Source of the DNA: an uncultured Clostridium sp.
Lineage (GTDB): Bacteria; Bacillota; Clostridia; Clostridiales; Clostridiaceae
DNA: 64,000 nucleotides
Direction of reading: 5' to 3'
Assembly (NCBI GenBank): GCA_900540255.1
Contig: UQFE01000003.1
Location: forward strand, 76,085-140,084
Positions 24,180 through 33,874 of this stretch are shown here, in pieces. The translations under genes and the position numbers were made by a program. Every line of letters begins with the position of its first letter. Positions within the stretch are counted from its first letter, which is position 1. The notes beneath the pieces are model-generated. The model did no database searches, was not told where the DNA came from, and saw only the letters and a program-made list of their open reading frames with translations.

Positions 24180-25802
24180 TTAAATATAAATTTTATGAGT
24201 ATACTCTTCTTTAATATTTGAAATATTATTAGCATGATCTCCTATTCTTTCAAGATTTGATAAAAGGTCAAAAAACATTACTCCTGCATTAGCATAACAT
24301 TGTTTAGCATTTAATCTTGCTATATTATTATTTCTAAATTTCTTCTCAAGAGTATCAATTTTATCTTCTATTTCTTCATTAATATCATTATTATTTTTAT
24401 TATTTTCAAATGATTTTATTGCAATATCTAATGATTTTAATGTTATTTGAAAAATTTCATTCATTTCACTTAATGCCTCATCTGACATTTCTATTTTATT
24501 ATTAATTTTACTCATTGCAAGCTCTACAATATTTTCTGCATGGTCTCCTATTCTTTCTACATCATTTATAGTATGATAAAGTATACTTACTAATTGAGCA
24601 TTTTCTTCTGGTAGATTATGTTGTGATAATTCAATTAAATATTCTGTTATTTCTCTTTCCAACCTATTTATAACTTTTTCATTTTCATATACCTTATTAA
24701 TACGATTTTCATCCCCTAAAAAAAATGCTTCCATTGCTAATTTAAAGTTATTTTTTGATATGTTTGCCATTCTAATAGTTTCCTTAACAGCTTGTGTACT
24801 TGCAACCATTGGTGTTTCTAAAAGCTTCTTATCTAAATATATTGCTCCATAAGGTTCTTTTTCATCGTTTTCAGGTAATATTTTATTTATAAATTTAATA
24901 AAGTAATTTGATATTGGTAATACTGCCAATGTTATTAATATGTTAAAAATAGTATGCGAATTTGCAACTTGTCTTCCTAAATTATCTGGATTTAAAAAGG
25001 CAACAAATTTTATAATATATGAAGCTAATGGCAAAAATATAATAGTTCCAAATATATTAAATGAAAGATGTAATAATGCTGCTTTCTTTGCTGTTCTATT
25101 TGCTCCTAATGAAGCTATTATCGCTGTAACACATGTACCTATATTACATCCTAATACTATTGGAAATGCAATTTTCATGTCAATTGTTCCAGCTGATGCT
25201 AATGCAACTAATATAGCTGTAGTTGCTGATGAACTTTGTACTATAGCTGTTATTATAACCCCAACTAAAACGCTTAATACAGAATATCTTCCTAAAACTA
25301 TTACTGCCTTTTTAAACACTTCTAACTCTGCTACTGGCTTCATTGATGAAGACATTAATCCCATCCCCATAAATAATATTCCAAATCCAATTAAAATCAC
25401 AGAAATATCCTTAATCTTTTTTTTCTTAGCCGTTAATGCACATATTTCTCCAACTCCAATAAATATAGGTGCAACTACTTCTAATCTAAAACTTACCATT
25501 TGTGCCGTTATTGTCGTTCCAATATTAGAACCCAATATAACACCTATAGCTTGACTTAAATTCATTAATCCAGCATTAACAAAACTAACTACCATTACTG
25601 TGGTTGCACTAGAACTTTGTATTATGGCTGTAACTGCAGTTCCAACTAATACTCCCATAACTTTATTACTAGTAATTTTCTCCAAAATACCTTTTAATTT
25701 CTCTCCCGAAACATTTTCAAGTCCATCACTCATTTGTTTCATTCCATACAAAAATAAGCCTAAGCCCCCAAAAATACCTGTAAAAATTTCAAAGCTATTC
25801 AT
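24180..25802 (-). CDS. Na+/phosphate cotransporter with PhoU-like domain
   Basis: 540 residues from ATG 25802; an upstream GTG (25823) is also possible. The membrane half carries the two inverted Na/Pi repeats with QSSSATTVMV and QSSSATTAIL, the phosphate/sodium site of the NptA/NptB family. The C-terminal ~200 residues form a PhoU-like helical bundle (EREITEYLIELSQHNLPEEN, NDVERIGDHAENI, SNLERIGDHANN). Imports phosphate with Na+. No phosphate regulon neighbours. Confidence 0.95.
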   Translation of the reverse strand: MNSFEIFTGIFGGLGLFLYGMKQMSDGLENVSGEKLKGILEKITSNKVMGVLVGTAVTAIIQSSSATTVMVVSFVNAGLMNLSQAIGVILGSNIGTTITAQMVSFRLEVVAPIFIGVGEICALTAKKKKIKDISVILIGFGILFMGMGLMSSSMKPVAELEVFKKAVIVLGRYSVLSVLVGVIITAIVQSSSATTAILVALASAGTIDMKIAFPIVLGCNIGTCVTAIIASLGANRTAKKAALLHLSFNIFGTIIFLPLASYIIKFVAFLNPDNLGRQVANSHTIFNILITLAVLPISNYFIKFINKILPENDEKEPYGAIYLDKKLLETPMVASTQAVKETIRMANISKNNFKLAMEAFFLGDENRINKVYENEKVINRLEREITEYLIELSQHNLPEENAQLVSILYHTINDVERIGDHAENIVELAMSKINNKIEMSDEALSEMNEIFQITLKSLDIAIKSFENNKNNNDINEEIEDKIDTLEKKFRNNNIARLNAKQCYANAGVMFFDLLSNLERIGDHANNISNIKEEYTHKIYI

Positions 25803-25935
25803 ATACCTTATAATACCTCTCACCTTTAATTAAAATAATGTAAATATTTTATGATTTCATAATCTCTCTTTAACTATATTCTATTTTTTCTTAAATAAGT
25901 CCTTAAAAATTTTATAACTTAACATAAATTTCTAT

Positions 25936-25978
25936 ACAAAAAAGCTGGAACTCATTATAATATAGTTCCAGCTTTAAA
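25936..25978 (-). terminator. Terminator of maltodextrin operon
   Basis: AAAGCTGGAACT / AGTTCCAGCTTT with T6 on the minus strand, downstream of msmK. Confidence 0.85.
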
Positions 25979-26015
25979 AAATATCATTTTAAATAATTAT
26001 ATTAATATTCTTTTA

Positions 26016-27098
26016 TTAATTTATTCTTAATTCAGTTTCAGCATCAAAGAAATGTAATGCACCTAAATCAAATCCAAAGTTATGCTTTTCACCAACTTCA
26101 TATTGATGATATCCAGGTACAGTTATTACAAGATCTTTACCACTCTTAAGTTTAACATAAAGAGTCTTTTCTTTACCTAAAACTTCTATAACATCTATTG
26201 TAGCTTCAAATGTATCATTTTTAGCATCTCCAACAAACCTTTCAGAACGAATTCCTAAATATACATCCTTTCCATTATATGAAGCTAATGACTTTAAATC
26301 TTCATCTGATGGTGTAATAGAAATTAATCCATCTTCAGAAACAAATTTCTTTCCATCTATTTTACCCTTAATCATATTGATTGTTGGAGATCCAATAAAT
26401 CTAGCAACAAACATATTTTGTGGCTTATCGTAAAACTCATATGGTTTACCAACTTGTTGAATTTTCCCATCATTCATTAAGACAATTTTTGTTGCCATTG
26501 TCATAGCTTCTACTTGGTCATGTGTTACATAAATAGAAGTTGTTCCAAGTGCTTTATGAATTCTAACTAATTCAACTCTCATATGCTCTCTTAACTTTGC
26601 ATCTAAGTTAGAAAGAGGTTCATCCATTAAGAAAACACTTGGCTTTCTAACGATTGCTCTTCCTAAAGCAACTCTTTGTCTTTGTCCCCCAGAAATATCT
26701 GATGGTTTAGAATATAAATATTTTTCAATTTGAAGTAATTTTGCTGCTTCATTAACACGTTCATTAATAATATTTTTTCTTTCTTTTCTCATTGATAATG
26801 AAAATGCCATATTATCATAAACGGTCATATGTGGATATAAAGCATAACTTTGGAAAACCATTGCTATATCTCTATCCTTTGAAGCTAGCTTGTTTACTCT
26901 CTTTTCTCCAAATATTAAATCCCCTTCAGTAATTGAATTAAGTCCAGCAATCATACGTAATAAAGTAGTTTTACCACATCCAGATGGCCCTAAAATTACA
27001 CAAAAGTCCTTATCTTCAATTTCTAAATTTATATGTCTTAAAGTAAAGTCTTCTCTACTTTCATATTTCTTTCCTATATTATTTAATGTTACTTTCAT
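26016..27098 (-). CDS. msmK: Sugar ABC transporter ATPase (MsmK/UgpC-like)
   Basis: 360 residues. Walker A GPSGCGKTT (37-45), signature SGGQRQRVALGRA, Walker B VFLMDEPLSNLD and switch histidine YVTHDQ are intact. A C-terminal TOBE/OB regulatory domain (from ~235) marks the MalK/MsmK class, which energises oligosaccharide importers and can interact with regulators. It is last in the malE-malF-malG-msmK operon; such ATPases often serve several sugar ABC systems. Confidence 0.95.
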   Translation of the reverse strand: MKVTLNNIGKKYESREDFTLRHINLEIEDKDFCVILGPSGCGKTTLLRMIAGLNSITEGDLIFGEKRVNKLASKDRDIAMVFQSYALYPHMTVYDNMAFSLSMRKERKNIINERVNEAAKLLQIEKYLYSKPSDISGGQRQRVALGRAIVRKPSVFLMDEPLSNLDAKLREHMRVELVRIHKALGTTSIYVTHDQVEAMTMATKIVLMNDGKIQQVGKPYEFYDKPQNMFVARFIGSPTINMIKGKIDGKKFVSEDGLISITPSDEDLKSLASYNGKDVYLGIRSERFVGDAKNDTFEATIDVIEVLGKEKTLYVKLKSGKDLVITVPGYHQYEVGEKHNFGFDLGALHFFDAETELRIN

Positions 27099-27115
27099 AT
27101 CTACTATCTCCTATT

Positions 27116-28015
27116 CTATCCTTTTGTAGCCCCATTTGAAAGACCTGATACTAATTGTTTTTGTAATACAATGAATAAAATTACTATAGGTATTGCTGTT
27201 AAAAGTGCACCTGCTGTAAATGCTGGCTGATTTATTGTACGTTCATCTGTTATAAGAGTTTGTAAACCAGCAGCTAATGTATAGTCAGCTGATGAATTTA
27301 ACAATACTTTTGGTAATAAGTAATCACCAAATGGTCCTATAAATGACCATAACCCTATTATTGCAAGCATTGGTCTTGCAATTGGCATTATAATAAGTCT
27401 ATATATTTTCATGCTAGAGCAACCATCTATTTTAGCTGCATCATCTAGCTCTGTAGATATTGAATCTAAATACCCCTTTAAAATTATTGTATTACCTGCT
27501 ATACCACCACCTGCATATATAAGAATAAGCATCATTTGTCTTGTAAAGCCTGGCATAATATCTGATGCAATAGAATACATTGTAAAATATGCTGTAATAC
27601 CAACAAATGTTGGGATTGTTTGGATAAGCATAACTGTCATAAGAGATGCTTTTTTCCCTTTAAATCTATATCTTGAATATGCATATCCAGTAAATGAAAC
27701 TATTATTATAACTAAAATTGCTGTTGTAATACTTACAAATAAAGTATTTCCCATCCATTTTAAATAATCAGTTTCCTTAAATAATATTTCAAAATGTTTG
27801 AATGAAAATTTAAATTTCCCACCAATTATAAGTCTGCTTGATTGTGCTCCATTAAATGATGATATCACTATTTGTGATATTGGAACTATTACTATTACTG
27901 CCCATAGTATTAAAAATATATATGATATAGCAAGTGCTATTTTTCCTCCTACAGTAAGAGGTTGCTTATCAGAAAGATATAAATCATTTTTCTTATTTTT
28001 AAATATACTCATCAT
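27116..28015 (-). CDS. malG: Maltodextrin ABC permease MalG
   Basis: 299 residues, six membrane segments. The EAA loop that contacts the ATPase is present (LDDAAKIDGCSSMKIYRLII). Similar to MalG/MdxG of Gram-positive maltodextrin importers. It follows malF by 2 bases and precedes msmK by 17, so translation is coupled. Confidence 0.93.
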   Translation of the reverse strand: MMSIFKNKKNDLYLSDKQPLTVGGKIALAISYIFLILWAVIVIVPISQIVISSFNGAQSSRLIIGGKFKFSFKHFEILFKETDYLKWMGNTLFVSITTAILVIIIVSFTGYAYSRYRFKGKKASLMTVMLIQTIPTFVGITAYFTMYSIASDIMPGFTRQMMLILIYAGGGIAGNTIILKGYLDSISTELDDAAKIDGCSSMKIYRLIIMPIARPMLAIIGLWSFIGPFGDYLLPKVLLNSSADYTLAAGLQTLITDERTINQPAFTAGALLTAIPIVILFIVLQKQLVSGLSNGATKG

Positions 28016-28017
28016 TC

Positions 28018-30105
28018 CTACCCCCTCTTAAATGCATCTGTATTTCTATACCCTATATATGCAATAATCATAAGTGCTATAGATATAATAACTGTTATAG
28101 TTGCTCCAATAGCTTGATATTGATTATTCATAGTTAACTTAAATATATAAGATATTAATAGGTCTGATGAACCTGCAAGGTTACCATATTTAGTTGGATC
28201 AAATGGTCCCCCATTATTAAATAATGCTATAATACTATAGTTATTAAAGTTAAATGTATATTGCCCAACTAAAAGTGGTGCTGTTTGGAATAAAACAAGA
28301 GGTACTGTTATTTTAGTTAATTTATTAAAGTTTGTAGCTCCATCAATATCAGCAGCTTCATATAATTCAGCATTAATAGATTGAAGCACTCCTGTTGATA
28401 GTAAGAATATATATGCACTACCTAACCATGCTTGTATACATATTAACGTAATTCTTATAACAAATGGATCATTTTTTATTGAGAATTTTGCTCCAAAAAT
28501 ACCTTTTAGTGCATTTACTACTGTTCCACCATCAGCTGCTAAAATACTAAAGAATAGTATTGAAATAAATGCAGGTACTGCCCAAGGTAAAAGATATATT
28601 GATCTAAATAAAACTTTTCCTTTAACTCTGTCATTGTTAAGAACTATCGCTAAAATAAATCCTAATGCAATTGCTAAAGTTGTAGCTCCTATAGTCCAAA
28701 TTATTGTCCATCCTAATATTCTCCAGAATATTGAACCAACCATTCCTTGTCCTAAGAAAATCATCTTATAGTTCTTTAATCCTTCCCATCCAAACTTAGC
28801 TTGAGTGTCTGGTCCCATTCCTGTAAATGCTAAAAGAATCGTTGTAACAACAGGGATACAAACTATAAAAATAGTAATTATAGCTGCTGGCGATAAAACT
28901 AAATAAGGGAATCCATCTTCAAATAAAATTTGCTTAGTTTCTGTCCAACTTCTGTATCTAGTCCCCTTAATTGTATCTTTTTCAACTTTATTTGCATCCT
29001 TGAAACATAAATAGATTAAAAATATTCCTATTAATACTAAGAATATTGCAAGTATACCTTCAATCATAAAGATAATTGATCTGTCAAGTCTTCCTTTACC
29101 AGCTGCTAATGATACAAGCCCTGCAATACCTTCCCCTTTATAGTTTCCATATCCTAAGGCATATGGAATAGCCACGGCATATATATATATTGTTGCAAAG
29201 AACATTATAATCGCTTTTACATATTGTTTATTTATACATTGGGCTAAACCTGGAATTAAGAATGTAACCCAAGATACCCATGGTAAAGTTTTTTCACTTT
29301 CAACTGGATAAACTCTTCTTAAATCTGCAACATTAATATTTACAGTATTAATTTTTTGTTTAATAGCTTTTGAAAGCTCATACTTCTTATTTTTTATAAT
29401 TTCTTCATTATAATTTTTTTCATTTTCAAATGATTTAACTAATATTACTTCTTTATATCTTCTTTTTAACTCTTTAATTGTATTATCTTTTGCTTGTCTT
29501 GAAATTAATCCTTCTTTACACTTAGATTTAACCTCTTTAATTCTATCTTGTAACTTTTTATTTTCCTCTTCTTTAAATGATTTAAATTCAATTTCAAATT
29601 TTTCATTTTCTTTTTGATTTATCTTAGTTAACTTATCTTGTGCCTTTACTAATTCGCTTGATGCAGATTTTGCAAATTCAATTACTGGTGGTATTTGTGC
29701 AATTTCAATTTTGCTTTGTTCATATATCAATTCTGCATCATAAGTAAGTTTAGTATAATTTTTATAAAATTTAACTAATTGCTTAGCTTTAAATAATCTT
29801 ATTTCTAGTTTTTGAACTTTAGATGGTAAATTTTTATCTACCTTTGATTTATAATTAGAGATATTTTTATTTACTTCTGAAAGAAATGCCTTTTCCTTAT
29901 TTTTATACTCCGCTAATTGCTTATTATAAGGGTGATCTTTCTTATTTTTAACTAGCTGATTTAATTTATTTTGTAAATCTTGTTTTTCCTTACCAGTTGC
30001 AGCTTCAATTTTTTCCTGTAAAACCGAAACTTCATATAGGTATAAATTTTTTCTATCATATTCTCGATTAATATTATCATATAAGCGCTTATTGAATTTT
30101 CTCAA
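28018..30105 (-). CDS. malF: Maltodextrin ABC permease MalF with long coiled-coil N-terminus
   Basis: 695 residues, against about 430-520 for usual MalF/MdxF. Residues ~1-265 are lysine/glutamate-rich helix with heptad character (KIEAATGKEKQDLQNKLNQL, KDRIKEVKSKCKEG-like runs) and no membrane segment; three or more hydrophobic helices then lead to the permease proper (EAA loop LYEAADIDGATNFNKLTKI). The extension may contact the ATPase or cytosolic partners. It reads through without stop and is in-frame with the conserved part. Confidence 0.9.
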   Translation of the reverse strand: MRKFNKRLYDNINREYDRKNLYLYEVSVLQEKIEAATGKEKQDLQNKLNQLVKNKKDHPYNKQLAEYKNKEKAFLSEVNKNISNYKSKVDKNLPSKVQKLEIRLFKAKQLVKFYKNYTKLTYDAELIYEQSKIEIAQIPPVIEFAKSASSELVKAQDKLTKINQKENEKFEIEFKSFKEEENKKLQDRIKEVKSKCKEGLISRQAKDNTIKELKRRYKEVILVKSFENEKNYNEEIIKNKKYELSKAIKQKINTVNINVADLRRVYPVESEKTLPWVSWVTFLIPGLAQCINKQYVKAIIMFFATIYIYAVAIPYALGYGNYKGEGIAGLVSLAAGKGRLDRSIIFMIEGILAIFLVLIGIFLIYLCFKDANKVEKDTIKGTRYRSWTETKQILFEDGFPYLVLSPAAIITIFIVCIPVVTTILLAFTGMGPDTQAKFGWEGLKNYKMIFLGQGMVGSIFWRILGWTIIWTIGATTLAIALGFILAIVLNNDRVKGKVLFRSIYLLPWAVPAFISILFFSILAADGGTVVNALKGIFGAKFSIKNDPFVIRITLICIQAWLGSAYIFLLSTGVLQSINAELYEAADIDGATNFNKLTKITVPLVLFQTAPLLVGQYTFNFNNYSIIALFNNGGPFDPTKYGNLAGSSDLLISYIFKLTMNNQYQAIGATITVIISIALMIIAYIGYRNTDAFKRG

Positions 30106-30145
30106 CCCTTTTACCTCCTTTTATACCTTCTGAATAACTCTATGC

Positions 30146-30607
30146 TTAAATACTATTAACATTTTTGATACACTTCCCTAAGTAACCCATTATAAAAATT
30201 AAAGCTAAATAACCTATTATACATCCGATAAATAATATTGAATAAAACTGTTCTCCTAAAAATGTTAATACAAATGCCCCTACTATAATTACAGACCATA
30301 TTATTACAAACATCTTATTAACTCTAAGTTTTGTAAAAGTAAAATAACTGTGAATTGCCACAGCCATTGGTGTTATTACTCTAATAAAAAATGTTGCCAT
30401 ACATATATTTAAATATGTAGAATATAACTCATCTGTTGTCTTTGTTAATAAATCTTCTCCTAAATTACTGCTAAATAACCACATATTAAATAATTCTGCA
30501 TCTTTTGCTTTAATCAATATTTCAAGTGATGTTAGCATTATAATTAATGAACATATTGTTACTATTGTATAAAATATACCTTTTGGCATTTCTATACTTT
30601 CTCTCAT
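30146..30607 (-). CDS. Membrane protein in maltodextrin operon
   Basis: 153 residues with four predicted membrane helices (FYTIVTICSLIIMLTSLEIL, then FIRVITPMAVAIHSYF and others). No recognised family. It sits between malE and malF on the same strand, 40 bases before malF, so it is likely co-expressed, perhaps an accessory of the importer. Confidence 0.7.
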   Translation of the reverse strand: MRESIEMPKGIFYTIVTICSLIIMLTSLEILIKAKDAELFNMWLFSSNLGEDLLTKTTDELYSTYLNICMATFFIRVITPMAVAIHSYFTFTKLRVNKMFVIIWSVIIVGAFVLTFLGEQFYSILFIGCIIGYLALIFIMGYLGKCIKNVNSI

Positions 30608-30716
30608 GTGGAATTCCTCCCATTAATTAAAAGCCAATTTAAGTTAATAATTTTTATTATATTATAAATTTGAATATACTAATAATTTTTAGGAAAATAT
30701 AGCGATTTAAATATTT

Positions 30717-30742
30717 CAGAAACACTTAATAAAGTGTTTCTG
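30717..30742 (-). terminator. Stem-loop between malE and downstream genes
   Basis: CAGAAACACTT / AAGTGTTTCTG, perfect, but with only weak T following on the minus strand. Probably a partial terminator or 3' stabiliser that gives more malE than permease mRNA. Confidence 0.55.
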
Positions 30743-30815
30743 ATTAATATATAATACACTATTAACTTAAATTAGCGTATTTAACTTTTTAACTCATTTA
30801 ATATCTGTAAAACTT

Positions 30816-32129
30816 TTATTGATTAAGATTTGCCATCATACCATCAAATGATGCTTTAACTTCCTTATATGCTTCTTCTGCATTTGCAGGGTTTTTAGCA
30901 GACCATGATAATAAAGCATTTTGCCATGTATCCCAAACTTGTCCATATTCACTAAACAAAGGTCTATTTTCAGCAACTTTATAACTATCGTAAGTAGCTT
31001 CAATAACTTTTAATTGTAATTTATCTATTCCTTGATAATTATCAATTGTAGCATTTTCTAATATCTTACCTGTTGCATAAAATAATTCTTTTGCATTTTC
31101 AGGATTTATAAGCTCTTTAATAAATGCTTCTGCAATTTCCATTTGTTCTTCATTATCTTCACATCTTGCATTTATTCCAAGACCCCATCCACCTTTCCAG
31201 TGTTTTAATGGTTGTCCATTAAATGTGATTTGACTTAATGGAATTATTTGTAGGTTGTCATCACTTCCAACTAACTCACTAACTGAAGAAGTAGCCCAAG
31301 GACCATCAATCTTTACAGCATCGCTTTCACCTGTTTTAAATTGTTCATCAATATATCCTCCAGCAGCATCTTTATCCCATAAAGATGTATTGTTTTCCTT
31401 ATGAGCTTTCCAGTAATTATATAATCCTTCAAATAATTTTTTTTGTTGTTCTGTTAATTCTGACCATTCTTTGGTAGCATCACTTTTTAAATCTTTTGAT
31501 AGTAAATCAAAATCAGCTGAATTAGTAAATGCAACTCCATACCATGCATCATGAACAGTTGTTAAAATTTGATTGTATTCTAAGCTTGTAAATTCAATTT
31601 CTTTGCTTGTATCAATATTTGCTGCCTTAGCATTTTCAACATTAACATATCCAATTAAAGTTTCTATATTGTAAGGGAATGCTAAATATTCACCATCAAT
31701 TTTAAAGTTTCCACCTAATCCATTTTCAAAATCATTAAATCCACCAACTTCTTTTGCCATTTCATCAGCGGGTATTGCAGCTAAAACTTGATTCTTAGCT
31801 AAGCTATATAATCTATCTGCTGGTAAAGCAAATACATCAGCAATATCTGAGTTTGTTGCATCTGTTTTATCTAATACATCTAAGTGGTCAAATGATCCTG
31901 TTTCAAGAATTTCAATTGTTGCATTTGGATATTTTTCTACTATTGTATCCTTAACCTTTTCATAATAACTTACCCATTCTTTTTCTGCTTGAACCTTTAA
32001 AGTTACCTTCTTATCACTATTTCCTGATGAAGTAGTAGTTTTATCATCATTTCCCTTATTACTTGATCCACAAGCTACAAAATTTACAGATGTTGCTGCT
32101 ACAAGTAATGTTACTAATAATTTTTTCAT
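30816..32129 (-). CDS. malE: Maltodextrin-binding lipoprotein MalE
   Basis: 437 residues. A lipoprotein signal peptide ends in NFVAC (Cys20), followed by a Ser/Thr/Asp linker. The mature part is a class B solute-binding protein (EIEFTSLEYNQILTTVHDAW, GGYIDEQFKTGESDAVKIDG, KGGWGLGINARCED) like extracellular maltose/maltodextrin receptors. It is first in the operon and is separated from the rest by a stem-loop, typical for the abundant receptor. Confidence 0.9.
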   Translation of the reverse strand: MKKLLVTLLVAATSVNFVACGSSNKGNDDKTTTSSGNSDKKVTLKVQAEKEWVSYYEKVKDTIVEKYPNATIEILETGSFDHLDVLDKTDATNSDIADVFALPADRLYSLAKNQVLAAIPADEMAKEVGGFNDFENGLGGNFKIDGEYLAFPYNIETLIGYVNVENAKAANIDTSKEIEFTSLEYNQILTTVHDAWYGVAFTNSADFDLLSKDLKSDATKEWSELTEQQKKLFEGLYNYWKAHKENNTSLWDKDAAGGYIDEQFKTGESDAVKIDGPWATSSVSELVGSDDNLQIIPLSQITFNGQPLKHWKGGWGLGINARCEDNEEQMEIAEAFIKELINPENAKELFYATGKILENATIDNYQGIDKLQLKVIEATYDSYKVAENRPLFSEYGQVWDTWQNALLSWSAKNPANAEEAYKEVKASFDGMMANLNQ

Positions 32130-32217
32130 AATAATTCTCCTCCACTTTTACACAAAATCAATTTATTTTTAAAGTTGATAACAACTTAAAATACATAATA
32201 AATATTATTTAACCTTT

Positions 32218-32319
32218 TTAGAAACGGTTCCATTAAGAAAAATAATAAAGTCTATTTATAATTAACATTATAAATATTTATCTAAAGTTAATAACTTTCA
32301 TATTAGGTATCGTTTCCAA
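32218..32319 (-). promoter_or_regulatory. Two cre-like sites upstream of malE
   Basis: On the minus strand TTGGAAACGATACCT (32305-32319) matches the cre consensus WTGNAANCGNWNNCW at every position. ATGGAACCGTTTCTA (32219-32233) matches with one mismatch. They flank the likely malE promoter and could bind CcpA or a LacI-type maltose regulator. Confidence 0.65.
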
Positions 32320-32333
32320 AGTGTATCAAAAAT

Positions 32334-32772
32334 TAAAACCCACCCTTTTGTAACTTTTTTCAATTTTTAATATTTTTTTCTTTGTTTATGTTTACATTAT
32401 ATCTAATTCATTAATAGTAGTCAATAAGTTTCAAAAAATATATTGTGTTAAATTCATCTCTAATTTTATACATTTAAGTTATTTATTTTTATATCATTTC
32501 TCATAATCAATTTAAATTTTGTATAAAATCATCAAATAAAATTTCACTTTAATCCATTTTCAATACTTATTTTTCCAATTATTATTAAGTTAATTGTGCT
32601 ATTTAATTTATATTTAATTTATTATTTGGTATTATAATTAAAAATTTACTTTCTTATTTTAAGGAGAATAACAAATGATTGATACATATGTAAACAGTAA
32701 AAAACTAATTGGATCAATTTAATTATTTAGATTCAATTCAAATTTGTACAACATTATATTAAATTTCATATA
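32334..32772. other. AT-rich gene-poor interval
   Basis: I see no convincing gene. AAGGAG at 32661 precedes a 15-codon frame (MIDTYVNSKKLIGSI) that stops early; it may be the start of a decayed version of the next gene. Confidence 0.4.
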
Positions 32773-33252
32773 ATGTTATATAGCCCCCTTCATAAAATCA
32801 ATTGTATGGAGTTTATTAAATTGCACTATGAAAACAATAAAATTAATAATGATGAATTTGAAGAGTACTTTAAACAATTAGATATTCAACTTGCAAATAT
32901 TGAAAAATTCGGTTCCTCTCTATTAGTTATAGGTTATTTTTTCTTTATCCATGGATCTAACTTAGATATTTTAGAAATTTTAGACATTAATAATACTGGT
33001 GAAACTTCAACTTCAGTTACTTTGCTTGGTGCTGAATTTATATTGGTTGGATATATATTTTTATTTATTGAATCTACCAATAGATTAGAGGAAAGACGAT
33101 TTCAAAAAGAAGTTTTATCTCAAGATATAGATTTATCACCTTATGAAAATTTATATCATGCATATCTTTTTTCAATTTTAATTAATATAATTAGAGTACA
33201 TGCTTTATCTGAAATTTATAAAACTAGTCAAACTGGTGAAGTATTTGTATAG
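32773..33252 (+). CDS. Hypothetical membrane protein
   Basis: 159 residues at most; a better N-terminus may be MEFIKLHYENNKINN (ATG 32806). Two hydrophobic helices (SLLVIGYFFFIHG, LGAEFILVGYIFLFIEST) and a charged tail. No ribosome site for either start, so the true start or an upstream exon-like piece may be lost. Family not recognised. Confidence 0.5.
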   Translation: MLYSPLHKINCMEFIKLHYENNKINNDEFEEYFKQLDIQLANIEKFGSSLLVIGYFFFIHGSNLDILEILDINNTGETSTSVTLLGAEFILVGYIFLFIESTNRLEERRFQKEVLSQDIDLSPYENLYHAYLFSILINIIRVHALSEIYKTSQTGEVFV

Positions 33253-33279
33253 GTTATTTATAAATTATATAACCTATAC
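33247..33279. terminator. Convergent terminator
   Basis: GTATAGGTTAT / ATAACCTATAC between convergent genes, overlapping the stop of the plus gene. Confidence 0.65.
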
Positions 33280-33290
33280 AACTTCTTAAT

Positions 33291-33539
33291 TTACTTTTTC
33301 CAAAAATAAGGTTCATATAATTTTTTTAAGCTTTTTACCATTTCATTAGAATAATTTCCACTAATCACTATGCTATTTTCTTCTTTAACAGTTTCAAATC
33401 TAATTATTTTATCAACATTAATAATTGACTTTATTTCATTTATCATATTTTCCTTATTAGCATTTTTATTATATACTTTTATGTATGAATATCCCGGAAA
33501 ATCTTCTGATTCATATTTTAAAACTTTAAAATTTTCCAC
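33291..33539 (-). CDS. Hypothetical protein, 82 aa
   Basis: MENFKVLKYESEDFPGYSYI... is a charged, mixed alpha/beta protein with no recognised family. Single gene. Confidence 0.5.
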   Translation of the reverse strand: MENFKVLKYESEDFPGYSYIKVYNKNANKENMINEIKSIINVDKIIRFETVKEENSIVISGNYSNEMVKSLKKLYEPYFWKK

Positions 33540-33599
33540 ATAACCTATTTAAATCATTTCTATGTATACTTTATTTATTTTTTCATTTTATTCTATACA

Positions 33600-33720
33600 C
33601 ATTAAATAAGTTGCTCCATATCTTTCTGAAAGCTCTTCTTAATAAATCCTAACAGTACCCTATTGCTGATTTAATAATTCGCATCCCTACTGGTGGAAGT
33701 GCTTCATATTTTAACTTCAT
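33600..33720 (-). pseudogene. Remnant, possibly FUSC-like exporter N-terminus
   Basis: The minus frame from 33720 reads MKLKYEALPPVGMRIIKSAI then stops; the VGMRxIKxAIG pattern is typical of the N-terminus of aromatic-acid exporter/FUSC-like proteins. A shifted frame continues as EELSERYGATYLMCIE. Probably a heavily deleted remnant. Confidence 0.25.
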
Positions 33721-33874
33721 TAATATCCCCACTTTTTTTAATTAAACTATATAATTTCTCTTAAATTTATACAATAATTCAATAAATTAATATTTTTTAA
33801 ATTTTATTATATTATAAAAAAATTAACATATACTAATGTTAATAATAGGTTATTTCTTAAGGATGTGATGAGTT

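Noticed and set aside
24940..25554. 204-residue plus-strand open frame
   Set aside because: Antisense to the Na/Pi cotransporter; no ribosome site and no sensible domain.
27411..27767. 118-residue plus-strand frame in malG
   Set aside because: Shadow of the permease; low-complexity product.
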